Shown here: positions 50,908 to 63,500 of the stretch, in pieces
How positions within the stretch are numbered: the stretch's first letter is position 1
How the letters are laid out: the number at the start of each line of letters is the position of its first letter
Assembly: GCA_002421685.1 (NCBI GenBank)
Contig: DISB01000015.1
Coordinates: 1-64,000 of the forward strand
Length of the DNA stretch: 64,000 bases
Reading direction: 5' to 3'
DNA from: Bacteroidetes bacterium UBA6221
Lineage (GTDB): Bacteria; Bacteroidota; Bacteroidia; Chitinophagales; Chitinophagaceae
Position numbers and translations under genes: made by a program
Notes under the pieces: generated by a model
Databases searched by the model: none
What the model was told of the DNA's origin: nothing
What the model saw: the letters and a program-made list of their open reading frames with translations, nothing else

Positions 50908-52407
50908 ATGCCCACAGGAAATATTATAAATCTATTCTTACAAACTGCGCAGGCATACCCGGAACGCGTCGCCTTCATTCACGAAGGCACCGCTATAACA
51001 TTTGGAGAATTATTGAACGACATGCAGCATACGGCAGGCCTTTACATTCAAAAAGGCATAATGCCGGGAAACAAGGTGCTGGTATTCGTACCCATGAGTA
51101 GCGACCTGTACAGAATCGTTCTCGCATTATTTTATATAGGGGCATGCCCCGTGTTCCTGGACGAATGGGTGAGCTTTTCAAGGTTGAAAAAATGCCTGGA
51201 GACCGTACCCTGTACCTCTGTAATTGCGGGAAGAAAGCTTTTGTTACTTTCTTATTTTGCTCAACCTCTTAGGAAGATACGACTGAAATTATATGCTGGT
51301 GCCAAATACCGGGACGCCCCGCAAACCCGGCCGTATGATGCCCATGATGATGAAACAGCCCTGGTTACATTTACCACGGGTACTACCGGTACGCCCAAAG
51401 CAGCTAACCGCACACATGGGTTTTTGTATGCACAATATCATGCCCTTCGCCCCTTGTTGGACCGCGAACTGGTGTCGTTCGTATCATTGCCGGTGGTAGT
51501 GCTGGCCAACCTGGGGCTTGGCAAAACGACAGTCTTGCCCCCTGCCAGGTTTTCTGCCGGGAAGAAGGATACATATAAAAACCTGGTTGGTTACCTGCAC
51601 GACAACATGGTGGAAGAAATCATTTCTTCCCCTTCAGTATGTTTACAAATTGATAACAGTGTTAAGCTAAGCATGGCACATATCCTTACCGGTGGCGGAG
51701 CTGTATTTCCTGCTGATGCAGAAACATTGTTACATGCTTTTCCCGGGGCCGAAGTAACCGTGGTGTACGGCAGTACCGAAGCCGAGCCGGTATGTCATAT
51801 TGCAGCAGAGAGCCTGGCCGCCGTTACTCCCGAAACTTTGAAAAGTTATGGCCTTCCTGTTGGCAGACCTGTTAAGTGTAGTGTGATACCCTACCGTGAG
51901 GGTATCATTGAGTTCCCACCTCAAGCACCGATTGAAGAGTTGGCTTTGCCGGAAGGTAAGGACGGGGAAATCATTGTTGCAGGACCACACGTATTGAAGG
52001 GATACATCAACAACCCCGAAGCCGAGAGGCGTTATAAGCTCAGGGTAAAAAATGAAATATGGCACAGGACAGGCGATGCCGGCATGATGAAAGATGGCCT
52101 ACTATACTTCCTGGGCCCATGCAGCGAAATCATAAATTACAATGGTGTCACTTATTATCCTGTTATCACCGGGTATATGTTTTGCGGGATGACGGGCGCA
52201 ACACGGGCGGCATTGTTAATGCACGATGGAAACCCGCTGCTAATTGTGCAATCTCCTGCGAAAATAAAAGATGATATTCTTCAAAACGCCCTTGCCTTCG
52301 TCCAACTGCCGGATGCAGCAATAAAATACGTACAAAAAATTCCCCTTGACAAGAGGCACCGTACAAAAATTGACTATGACAGGTTGCGGGCTATGATACG
52401 GTCTTAG
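50908..52407 (+). CDS. OleC-like AMP-forming acyl ligase
   Basis: The 499-residue adenylating enzyme starts at ATG 50908, directly after the preceding stop. Motifs are TFTTGTTGTPKAANRTHGF (ATP loop), VYGSTEAEP, WHRTGDAGM and the C-terminal PLDKRHRTKIDYDRL with the catalytic lysine. From memory, GACPVFLDE..LKKCLE and the PxDxRHxxKI ending resemble the beta-lactone synthetase OleC more than ordinary fatty-acyl-CoA ligases. No oleA, oleB or oleD is near. It may close a beta-lactone or activate an acyl chain for the other enzymes here. Confidence 0.82.
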   Translation: MPTGNIINLFLQTAQAYPERVAFIHEGTAITFGELLNDMQHTAGLYIQKGIMPGNKVLVFVPMSSDLYRIVLALFYIGACPVFLDEWVSFSRLKKCLETVPCTSVIAGRKLLLLSYFAQPLRKIRLKLYAGAKYRDAPQTRPYDAHDDETALVTFTTGTTGTPKAANRTHGFLYAQYHALRPLLDRELVSFVSLPVVVLANLGLGKTTVLPPARFSAGKKDTYKNLVGYLHDNMVEEIISSPSVCLQIDNSVKLSMAHILTGGGAVFPADAETLLHAFPGAEVTVVYGSTEAEPVCHIAAESLAAVTPETLKSYGLPVGRPVKCSVIPYREGIIEFPPQAPIEELALPEGKDGEIIVAGPHVLKGYINNPEAERRYKLRVKNEIWHRTGDAGMMKDGLLYFLGPCSEIINYNGVTYYPVITGYMFCGMTGATRAALLMHDGNPLLIVQSPAKIKDDILQNALAFVQLPDAAIKYVQKIPLDKRHRTKIDYDRLRAMIRS

Positions 52408-52462
52408 CAATAACATTCGCTTGTAATTATTCCATCATAATTCTTACTATTTTTAATCCCTG

Positions 52463-54220
52463 ATGAATAAGGGATACAACTTCATATATATACTTTTCTA
52501 TTGTTCACTACTCTCTTTCAAGGCATACCCACAGTCGAAGTACGAGGTGGTGTTTGACAAGGGTTACGCTGAAAGAGCAAAACTATTTGATACCATAGTG
52601 ATGAAAGAGCTGGAACAGCTCGGATATGCCGACTTTGAAAAGCGCATGGGTAAACTGGAAGAAAAGGCTAAAAAAATGGGTGATTATGGCGTACAGCTTG
52701 AAATAATTATGGGCCGCTCCGAATACAGGAACAAGCATGACCTTACCAACGCGGATGAAACGATTGCTATGATGGAAAAATTGCTGGCGGGGTTGGACAA
52801 AAAAAAATATCCCGAATATGCCGCGCTTATCATGTTCGACCTTGGCAATAACTATTTCAGTAAGAAATTCAGTTATACTAAGGCATTTGAAAACTATATC
52901 AACTCATATAATATGGTGAAAGAGTTTAACTCCGGTAACTTTCCCCATAAAAAGAATGTGCTTGCCAATATCGGTACCAGGTACTACTCTATAGGCGACC
53001 ACGAAAAGGCAAAAGAGATACTGCTGGAAAGTGATACGCTGCCGGATAGCAGGATACAAATAACCAACTATAACAATAAAAACACCCTTGGCCTGATATA
53101 CCGGTATTACGGCCAATACGATACAGCCATCACCTATTTTGAACAAACCCGGCAGTTAGCCGCACAAGGCGGGAGCGAGGTATGGGAAAATATCGCAAAA
53201 GGAAATATCGGTATATGTTATTATCAACAAGGTAAGTATGACCAGGCAATCCCCCTTTTAAAGGATGACGTAACCGCCTGCCTGAAACATGGGCCGAGAG
53301 CATATGACAATGCCCTGAACTCTCAACTGATACTGGCGGATATACACCTGGAAATGGACAGCATAGACGCTGTTGCTGAAGGTATAAGACTGGTAAACCA
53401 ATATATTGATGCCACACGGGACAAAATAAAGGTCCGCAGTATGCTGTACCCGGTATTGTCAAAATACTATTATAAAAAAGGTGATCTGAGCAAAGCTTAT
53501 GCATACCAGGATTCTGCCGCAAAATATAAAGACAGTCTTTCAAAAAGGGATAATATTTACTTATTGGCCAAGGTAGAGCACAAAAAAGAGCTTGAAAAGC
53601 ATGAAGCCGAACTGGAGATCCTGCATGCTGAAAAACGGCTCATGGAATTTACCCGAAACGGCTTAATTGGCGGTATTGCCTTACTGGGCATTATAGCCGT
53701 ATTGACCATCAACAGGCAAAAACTCAGGCATAAGATCAGGCAAAACGCGCTTGTAGCCAGCCAGGAAATGGCCAGGCAGGAACTGCTGAATGCCACCGCG
53801 CAGTTGGAGAGTTACACCAGGAGGTTGCAGGAGAAAAATGCCATCATCGAAAAATCTACATTGGAAATTGAAAAACTGCGAACAACACTTACCGCGTCGC
53901 AGCAAGAGCAGGTAAATAATGAAGCCCTGCAGCAGTTACATGCCTCTACAATATTAACAGATGAAGAATGGGACGAGTTTAAGACTCTTTTTGAGCAGGT
54001 ACATAAAGGCTTCCTGCTGCGACTCAAAGATAAAATGCCGGGGCTAAGTCCTGCCGATACCCGGTTTATCGTACTGAGCAAACTGAAACTCAACAATAAA
54101 GAGATGGCCGGCATTTTGGGCGTGCAGCCGGATTCTATACGAAGCAACAAATACCGCCTGCGCAAAAAATTCAACCTTCCCGACGATAGCAATATCGCTG
54201 ATTTCGTAGACGCTATATAA
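52463..54220 (+). CDS. TPR membrane regulator with a C-terminal LuxR-type HTH
   Basis: The 585-residue protein has a signal peptide (to about residue 24), TPR repeats (about 100-330, e.g. YGQYDTAITYFEQTRQLA), a membrane segment (about residues 397-415, NGLIGGIALLGIIAVLTI) and a long coiled coil. A LuxR-like helix-turn-helix closes it, LSPADTRFIVLSKLKLNNKEMAGILGVQPDSIRSNKYRLRKKF. The topology (periplasmic TPRs, cytoplasmic HTH) suits a one-component sensor. It stands 55 bp after the lipid operon and just before the giant repeat protein; control of either is a guess. Confidence 0.85.
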   Translation: MNKGYNFIYILFYCSLLSFKAYPQSKYEVVFDKGYAERAKLFDTIVMKELEQLGYADFEKRMGKLEEKAKKMGDYGVQLEIIMGRSEYRNKHDLTNADETIAMMEKLLAGLDKKKYPEYAALIMFDLGNNYFSKKFSYTKAFENYINSYNMVKEFNSGNFPHKKNVLANIGTRYYSIGDHEKAKEILLESDTLPDSRIQITNYNNKNTLGLIYRYYGQYDTAITYFEQTRQLAAQGGSEVWENIAKGNIGICYYQQGKYDQAIPLLKDDVTACLKHGPRAYDNALNSQLILADIHLEMDSIDAVAEGIRLVNQYIDATRDKIKVRSMLYPVLSKYYYKKGDLSKAYAYQDSAAKYKDSLSKRDNIYLLAKVEHKKELEKHEAELEILHAEKRLMEFTRNGLIGGIALLGIIAVLTINRQKLRHKIRQNALVASQEMARQELLNATAQLESYTRRLQEKNAIIEKSTLEIEKLRTTLTASQQEQVNNEALQQLHASTILTDEEWDEFKTLFEQVHKGFLLRLKDKMPGLSPADTRFIVLSKLKLNNKEMAGILGVQPDSIRSNKYRLRKKFNLPDDSNIADFVDAI

Positions 54221-54349
54221 AAAATTCTGTATTGTAACAGGATGATTTGCAACACACATATGCGTTGCTACGATTTTGCAACGCCCCTGCAACAGTATTG
54301 CTACGCCCAATTTTTGTTTCCTAGCCCACGCTGGTGGCATCTTTGCGCC

Positions 54350-54517
54350 ATGTCTGTTTTTTCCGGCTTATTCACAAAGTTCAAATATGAACTAAGAGCG
54401 CTGCTGCTGATACTAATTATCAGCCTGCTCACTATTTCAACCATCTGGTACCTGTATGACAAAAAGATACATGTAGTAGAAGAGAAGATAAAACACGTGA
54501 CGAACGGCAAAAAATAG
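54350..54517 (+). CDS. small single-span membrane protein (55 aa)
   Basis: Starting at ATG 54350 gives MSVFSGLFTKFKYELRALLL, a membrane segment (about residues 17-36) and a charged tail ending HVTNGKK. CATCTTTG (54338-54345), a one-mismatch -7 element, ends four bases before the ATG, which supports this start over an in-frame start at 54242. No family is recognised. The giant gene follows 38 bp downstream and may share the promoter. Confidence 0.6.
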   Translation: MSVFSGLFTKFKYELRALLLILIISLLTISTIWYLYDKKIHVVEEKIKHVTNGKK

Positions 54518-54555
54518 ACATACACCAAGACCATTGTACTGCTAAAAAACAAAAC

Positions 54556-57500
54556 ATGAAATTTATCAACTGTCTTATCCTGTTATTGGCATTCTCCGGT
54601 TCAGCCAAAGCCCAGGCTTTTCTGAATGGCGGCTTCGAGACAAACACCGCCGGCGGCACCAACAGGTATAACCTCAATAATTCAAGCTACAACAATTATA
54701 TGTCAGATCAGACAGGCTTCGGTTTGGCAGCGGAATTAGACATAGTGCATACCAGTACAACCTATGGTATTATTTACAGTGGTTCATATTGTGTTGGCAT
54801 GACTGGGCAACATGACAACCTCTCCTTAAAACTAGCACAGCCATTACAGGTTGGGGATACCTATTCCTTCATCTTTTATACATGTAAACCTATATATTAC
54901 ACCACCGGGGTTGATACATTTTACATCGGATTATCCACAACCAGTAATAGTTTTGGTACACTTATATACACTTGTGATCCTCCACCAACAAGCGGTGCCT
55001 GGACCCAGCATACCGTTACTTTTGTAGCACCAAACAACGGTCAATATATTACAATTTCAGGAAGATCTTTGGGCAACTGGCGCTGGTTTGACAATTTTGT
55101 AGGCCAGCCCCCCTCTGTTACGTCCGACCCTGTTGGAGACACAATATGTGCCGGTACTAACAAGCAGTTTATAATAACAGCCATCAATACTACTTCTTAC
55201 CAATGGCAGGTCCACAATGGTAGCAGTTGGAGCAACCTGAGCAATGGTGGTGTTTACAGTGGCGCTACCGATGATACGTTAACCATTACCGGCGCAACTA
55301 CTTCCATTAATAATTATCAGTACCGTTGCATAGCCAGCGATGGCAATGGAATTTATGACACGTCCGCAGCAGCCAGGCTAGGGGTGAATGCATCGCCTAC
55401 CGTCACTTCCACAACCGGCGCAACGGTATGTGCCGGCACAACGGGCAAAGTACGGGCAACCGCCTCGTCAGGCGCTACCTTAGAATGGTACGATTCTTCA
55501 TCGGGAGGAACACTTTTGCATGCCGGTGATACACTGACAATAGCATCCCCAACAACTACAAAGACATACTATGCTGCTGCTACAACTGCTGTAAACGGTA
55601 ACCTGGCCGGCTCCTATTCAACCAACAATGGTTCAAGAGGTGTGATGTTTGACGTTACGCCCTCTACGAACATTACAGTGACTGGTTTTGATGTGAACAT
55701 TTATACGGGTACCGCTGCTTACGAAATTTATTATAAGGTGGGAACGCATGTAGGCTCGGAGACAAACTCGGGTGCCTGGACACTGCTTGGAACGAATTCC
55801 AGCCTTACATCCAACGGTTCAAATGTTGCAACACCTTTGGGTATTAGCCTGTCAGTTCCATTAGCCGCCGGCCAAACCTATGGTTTTTATATTACTAATA
55901 GCAACAGCGTTGGTGGCACCAATTATACTACCAGCGGCTCCGCAGGCATTACTATCGCGAGTAATAGTGCCCTGACCATAACAGGCGGCGTAGGCAAAAC
56001 CTATCCTTTTGGCTCAACATATTACTACCGCCTGTTCAGCGGCGCCATATATTACGAAATCAGCGGCTGTACCAGCTCAGTTCGAACCGGTGCAACCTTA
56101 ACGGTAAACCCCTTACCGGCAGTTACAGTGCACCCCTCTAATAGCAGCATCACTTCAGGCGGCAATACCTCATTCAGCATCACCGCTACCAATACAACTT
56201 CTTATCAATGGCAGGTATATAATGGCAGCGCCTGGAGCAATGTTACCAATACAGGTATTTATTCAGGCGCCACCACCGCTACATTAACATTGACCGGGGC
56301 TACCACAACTGTGAATGGTTATTTATACCGGTGTATTGCCTCAAATAGCAATGGTTGTACACCAGATACTTCAAACGATGGGACGCTGACCATTACAGGA
56401 ACGGCCCCGTCAATATCCGCACATCCTTCTAATGCCTCTATCTGTTCAGGGAGCAATACAACATTCACTGTTACCGCTTCGGGCACGAGCCTCAGCTACC
56501 AATGGGAGGTGCATAATGGCAGCAGTTGGACCAATGTCACCAATACAGGCATTTATTCAGGTGCCACCACGGCTACACTAACACTGACAGGCGCCACGTC
56601 GGCTGTTAATTCTTACCAGTACAGGTGTGTGGTAACGGGTTCAATAAGTCCGGCCGCTACCAGCAATGCTGCAACCCTGACGGTGAACACTGCGCCGGCT
56701 ATTACAGCACAGCCTTCCAATAGTACTATCTGTTCCGGCAGCAACACTACTTTCTCTGTAACCGCCACGGGCACTTCACCCACCTACCAGTGGGAGGTGC
56801 ACAACGGCAGCAGTTGGGCCAATGTCACCAATACAGGCATTTATACCGGGGCAACTACCAATACGCTTACTTTAACCGGCGCTACCAGTGCTGTAAATAC
56901 ATACCAGTACCGCTGCGTGGTGAGCGGGACATGTACGCCTGCTGCTACCAGCAATGCGGCAACATTGACCGTTAATTCAGCGCTGGCTATTACAGCACAG
57001 CCTTCCAACAGCACTATCTGTTCCGGCAGCAACACAACCTTCTCTGTAACCGCCACGGGCACTTCACCCACCTACCAGTGGGAGGTGCACAACGGCAGCA
57101 GTTGGGCCAATGTTACCAATACAGGCATTTATACCGGGGCAACTACCAATACGCTTACTTTAACAGGTGCTACAAGTGCTGTAAATACATACCAATATCG
57201 CTGTGTGGTGAGTGGCGCATGTACACCAACTGCAACAAGTAACGCCGCTACATTGACCATTAATTCCGCACCGGCTATTTCAGCACAGCCGTCCAACAGC
57301 ACTATTTGTTCCGGCAGCAACACAACTTTCTCTGTAACCGCCACAGGCTCCACACTCGCCTACCAGTGGGAGGTGCATAACGGTAGCAGTTGGACCAATG
57401 TCACCAATACTGGCATTTATACCGGGGCAACTACCAACACATTAACTTTAACCGGTGCTACAAGTGCTGTAAATACATACCAGTACCGCTGCGTGGTGAG

Positions 57501-60500
57501 TGGCGCATGCAGCCCATCTGCAACCAGCAACGCCGCAACCTTAGCCGTTAACAGCGCGCCTGTCGTTTCTGTACATCCTTCTAACAGCACCATAGGCGCA
57601 GGCAGCAATACTTCGTTTAGTGTAACTGCCACGGGCGCTTCGCTCACCTATCAATGGGAAGTACACAATGGCAGCAGTTGGTCCAATGTTACTAATACCG
57701 GCATTTACACCGGTGCTACCACCAATACCCTTACTTTAACAAGCGTTTCTGCTGCCTATACTACTTACCAATACCGTTGTGTAGTGAGCGGCGCATGTAC
57801 GCCTGCAGCTACCAGCAACGCCGCTACGTTAATCGTCAATTCGGCTCCGGCCATTACTGCCCAGCCGTCTGACAGCACTATTTGTTCCGGTGGCAATACT
57901 ACGTTCAGCGTGACTGCCAGCAATGCCGTATCCTACCAATGGCAAGTGTATAATGGCAGCAGTTGGACCAATCTTACTAATACAGGGATATATACCGGGG
58001 CCACAACAAGCACCCTCACCCTGACCGGTGCTACTACCGCAGTAAACAGCTATCAATACCGTTGCGAAGTGACTGGTCTTACCTCACCCAATGCCATATC
58101 CAATGCGGCTACGTTAACTGTAAATGCAGCTCCTGCCATTACAGCGCAACCTGCCAACAGTACTATCTGTTCCGGCAGCAACACGACTTTCACTGTAACT
58201 GCCACAGGCACTTCGCTCACTTATCAATGGGAAGTATATAACGGTAGCAGTTGGACTAATGTTACCAATACAGGTATCTATACCGGAGCTACTACCAACA
58301 CGCTTACGTTAACCGGGGCTACAAGTATTGTAAATACATACCAGTACCGCTGCGTGGCGAGCGAGGCATGTACACCTGCTGCCACCAGCAACGCCGCAAC
58401 ATTGACCGTTAATTCTGCCCCGGCAATTACAGCACAACCTTCAGATAGCACTATCTGTTCCGGCAGCAATACAACTTTCTCTGTAACCGCCACAGGCTCC
58501 TCGCTCACTTATCAGTGGGAAGTGTACAACGGCAGTAGTTGGAGCAATGTCTCTAATACAGGTATTTATACAGGTGCCACTACCAACACACTAACGCTGA
58601 CGAACGCCACTACAACAGTAAATGGTTACCAATATCGTTGTGTAGTAAGCGGGGCCTGTTCACCGTCGGCAACGAGTAATACCGCTACCGTCACAGTTAA
58701 CTCTTTGCCTGCCATAACTCTTCATCCTGCCAACAGCACGATAGGCGCCGGCAGCAATACTTCATTCGGGATTACTGCCACAGGTACTACGCTCATTTAC
58801 CAATGGCAGGTAAATGACGGCAGCGGATGGGCCAACCTGGGCAATACCGGTATCTATTCCGGGGCTACCACCAATACGCTTAACCTAACTACGGTATCCG
58901 CAACATATACTACCTACCAGTACCGTTGCATAGTGAATGGCACATGTACCCCTTCTGATACGAGCACCGCCGCTACACTAACCGTAAACAGCGCGCCGGC
59001 TATTACAGCCCAGCCTTATGATAGCACCACCTGTTCCGGTAGTAATGCTACATTCTCCGTTACTGCCAGCAATGCTGTATCCTACCAATGGCAGGTGCAT
59101 AACGGCAGCAGTTGGAGCAATGTTACTAACACTGGAATATACACCGGGGCTACTACAAGCACCCTCACTCTGACAGGCGCAACTTCTGCTGTCAACACAT
59201 ACCAGTACCGTTGCGAAGTAACAGGCCTTACTACACCCAATGCTGCATCTAACGCAGCTACATTAACGGTGAATACTGCGCCTGTCATCACTGCTCAACC
59301 GTCGAACAGTACTATTTGTTCCGGTGGTAATACCAGTTTCAGCATCACCGCTTCCGGCACTGCGCTTACATATCAGTGGCAGGTAAATGACGGTTCAGGT
59401 TGGAGTAATCTCTCCAATACCGGTATTTATTCAGATGTTACAACTGCGACACTGAGCCTGGCAGGCACTACCGCTACGCAGGACGCATATCAATACCGTT
59501 GCATGGTGAGCGGAGCATGTACGCCATCTGCCAACAGCAATGCAGCTACGCTAACTATTAACCCGGCTCCCGCTATATCAGTTCATCCATCCGACAGCAC
59601 TATCTGTGCGGGTAATAATGCGTCTTTTGTCGTAACAGCAAGCGGCACGGGGCTGACCTACCAATGGGAGGTTAATGACGGTAGCGGGTGGGCTAGCCTC
59701 AGCAATACCGGAATCTACTCTGGCGCTACGACGAACACCCTGAGCTTGACCGCAGCCACCACGGTCATCAGCGGATACCAATATCGTTGTGTGGTAAGCG
59801 GTACATGCGCACCCACTGCCACCAGCAATGCGGCCACAATTACATTCAATGCTGTACCGGGGATTTCATTACATCCGGTCAATACATCGGCCTGCGACGG
59901 CAGTAATACCTCTTTTAGCGTGACGGCTACAGGTGCCGGTCTTACCTATCAATGGCAGGCAAATGGCGGTAGTGGGTGGAGCAATCTTTCCAATACCGGG
60001 ATTTATTCCGGTGTTACAACTAATGTCCTGGCACTGACCGGAGTAACCTCCGGCATAGATGGATACCAATATCGCTGCGTGGTGAGTGGTACGTGTAGCC
60101 CATCGGTAACCAGCAATGCGGCTGCGCTTTCTATCAGTTCACTGCTTACTATCAATACGCACCCTGCCAATACCACAATCTGTGTGGGGGACAATACAAC
60201 CTTCACAGTAGCTGCAAGCGGTGCCGGGTTAACCTACCAGTGGCAGGTAAATGACGGCAGCGGATGGAGTAACCTGTCTAATACAGGCATTTACAGCGAT
60301 GTCACTACAGCTTCTTTAACATTAACTGCGGTTACCAATATCCAAAATAGTTACCAGTACCGTTGCGTTATCAGCAGCACCTGTACGGCTCCTGCTAATA
60401 CCAATGCAGCTACACTGACCATATATCCTGCACCTGCTGTTACAATTAATCCCGCCAACAGTACCATATGCAGCGGCGACAATACATCGTTCAGCATTAC

Positions 60501-63500
60501 GGCAACAGGCAATGGACTCACTTACCAATGGCAGGAAAATAACGGTGCGGGTTGGACTGATCTTTCCAATGTCGGTATATATAACGGTGCAACAACCAAC
60601 ACGCTCTCATTGACCGGGGCAACAACCGCGATTAATGCATATCAGTATCGCTGTATCACTACCAGCGCCTGCGCATTGTCCGACACAAGCAACCCGGCTG
60701 TTATTACCATTAATACATCCCCTGTTATTACAGCATACCCGTTGAGCACATCGGCCTGCGACGGCAGTAATACTTCTTTCAGTGTTGCAGCTACCGGGGC
60801 GGGGCTTACGTATCAATGGCAGGCAAACGACGGCAGTGGATGGGCCAATCTTTCCAATACAGGCATTTATTCTGGCGCCACCACAAACAACCTGGTGCTG
60901 ACGGGTGCCACGTCAGCGGTGAACAATTATCAGTACCGCTGTGTAATAAGCGGCACCTGCGCACCATCAGTCACCAGCAATGCCGCCAGCATTTCTATTA
61001 ATTCATTGCTGACTATTAATACACATCCTGCCAACGCCGCCGCCTGCGCGGGCAATAATACATCCTTCAGCGTAGTAGCTACCGGCGCCGGTTTGACATA
61101 CCAGTGGCAGGTAAATGATGGCAGCGGATGGGCTAACTTAAGCAACACAGGTATCTATTCGGATGTTACAACCGCTACTTTGCAACTGACCGCCGCTACT
61201 ACCGCCGTAAATACATACCAGTACCGTTGCGTAGTAAGCAGTTCGTGCACAGCGCCTACTAATACAAATGCCGCTACACTTACTATTAATGTGGCCCCTG
61301 CCATTACCTCTCAGCCATCCAACAGCACGGTTTGCGAAGGAGTGAACACATCATTCGGCATAACAGCTTCGGGAGCAGGCATAACTTATCAGTGGGAAGT
61401 AAATGACGGCAGCGGATGGGCCAATGTAAGCAATGCTGGTATATATAGCGGTGCCACATCCAATACCTTGCTGATTACGGCGCCGCCTGCTTCGGCAAAC
61501 AATAATCAGTATCGTTGTATAGTTGGTGGCACTTGTGTGCCGGGGGTTGTTTCCACTGCCGCAACGTTGACCGTTAATACGGCGCCTGTCATCGTCACCC
61601 AACCGTCCGGCAACACTATATGCTCCGGCAACACCATAGCATTCATTGTCTCTGCTGCGGGTACTTCGCTCAACTATCAATGGCAGGTAAACGACGGCAG
61701 CGGGTGGACCAACCTGGCCAATACCAGCATCTATAGCGGGGCGACGTCGGATACGCTGCTATTAACAGGTACGACCACTGCAGTTAATACATTTCAGTAC
61801 CGTTGCCAGGTAAGTGGGATCTGTTCGCCCGTGGTAACATCTTCAGCGGCTACGATAACTGTCAATACAGCGCCGGCAATAAACCAGCAACCGGTGAACC
61901 GCACCATCTGCGAAGGTGCAAATACCTCATTCAACATTACCGCTACAGGGGCCGGTATCATTTATCAATGGCAGATGAACGATGGCAATGGCTGGGTTGA
62001 TCTTTCTAATACGGGTAGCTATTCCGGCGTCACATCAAATACGTTAAGCATTACAGCAGCCACCGCGTCGTTGAGCAGTTACCAATACCGTTGCGTAACA
62101 GGCGGAACATGTGTACCGGGCGTCATTTCATCCGGTGCGACACTTACTGTAAATACCGCACCTGTAATAACAGGCCAGCCGGTAAACAGTACTATCTGCG
62201 CCGGCAACAATACTATGTTCAGCATATCAGCAACCGGCACGGGCTTAATTTACCAGTGGCAGGTATATAATGGCAGTACCTGGACTAACATAACCAATGC
62301 AGGTATATATAGCGGAGCTACGACAGATACGCTTGTGCTTACTGCGGCAACATCGTCAGTGAATGGCTATCAGTACCGTTGCAGCATCAGCGGAACATGC
62401 TCACCCGCCGCTACTTCTACTGTTGCTACGCTTACGATTAATACAGCACCGGCTTTAACCCTGCAGCCGCTGAACAGTACAATATGCGAAGGATTGAATA
62501 CAAGTTTCAGTATAAGCGCAGCCGGTACAGGGTTGTCCTACCAATGGGAAGTGTATAACGGCAGTACATGGAGCAATATTACTAATACAGGCATCTATAC
62601 AGGCGCCACAACAAGTACGCTCACACTTACTGCAGCCACTGCAGCGGTGAACGGGTATCAATACCGATGTTCGATAAATGGAACCTGTGTGCCTGGCATA
62701 GTATCCTCTTCCGCTACACTGACCATTCACGTGTCGCCCGTTATTACCGCACAACCTTCGGGCAGCACAATCTGTTCGGGAAATAATACCTCGTTCACAA
62801 TAGCAGCCACCGGCACCTCGCTCAACTATCAATGGCAGGTGAATAATGGCAGCGGCTGGAGCAATATCAGTAACACGGGCATCTATACAGGTGCAACAAC
62901 CAATAGCCTTAGCCTTACAGCAGCTTCTACCGCCGTGAACAATCACCAGTACCGTTGTATAGTAAGCGGGGCATGTGCTCCGGCTGCAACTTCAGGGGCA
63001 GCCACGCTTATAGTTAACGCACTGCCCGCCATTACCACACAACCGGCGGCAAGCACTATCTGCGAAGGCGGCAACACAACATTCAGTGTGGGTGCTACCG
63101 GTACCGGCCTTAGCTACCAGTGGCAGGTGAATAACGGCAGCGGCTGGGTTAACATTACCAATACAGGCATCTATACAGGCGCTACAACAAATAACCTGGC
63201 TCTTACCGGGGTAACCACGTCGGTGCACAACGACCAATACCGGTGCATAGTTGGGGGCACATGTACGCCTGCCGTAACATCTGCCGCCGTTACACTTACG
63301 ATACAAACCTCTCCTGTAATAACAGTAAACCCGGTTGATAAAACAATATGTGAAGGATTGACGCACAATTTCACGGTTGCAGCCACCGGCACGGGCTTGA
63401 GTTATCAATGGCAGGTAAATAACGGTTCGGGCTGGAGTAATTTGCCTAACGCGGGTATATATGCAGGTGTGACCACCAATAGCCTGAACATTAGTGGTAT

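Noticed and set aside
50908..52407. Complete olefin (ole) pathway
   Set aside because: Only the OleC-like ligase is present; no OleA thiolase, OleB hydrolase or OleD reductase is in the window.
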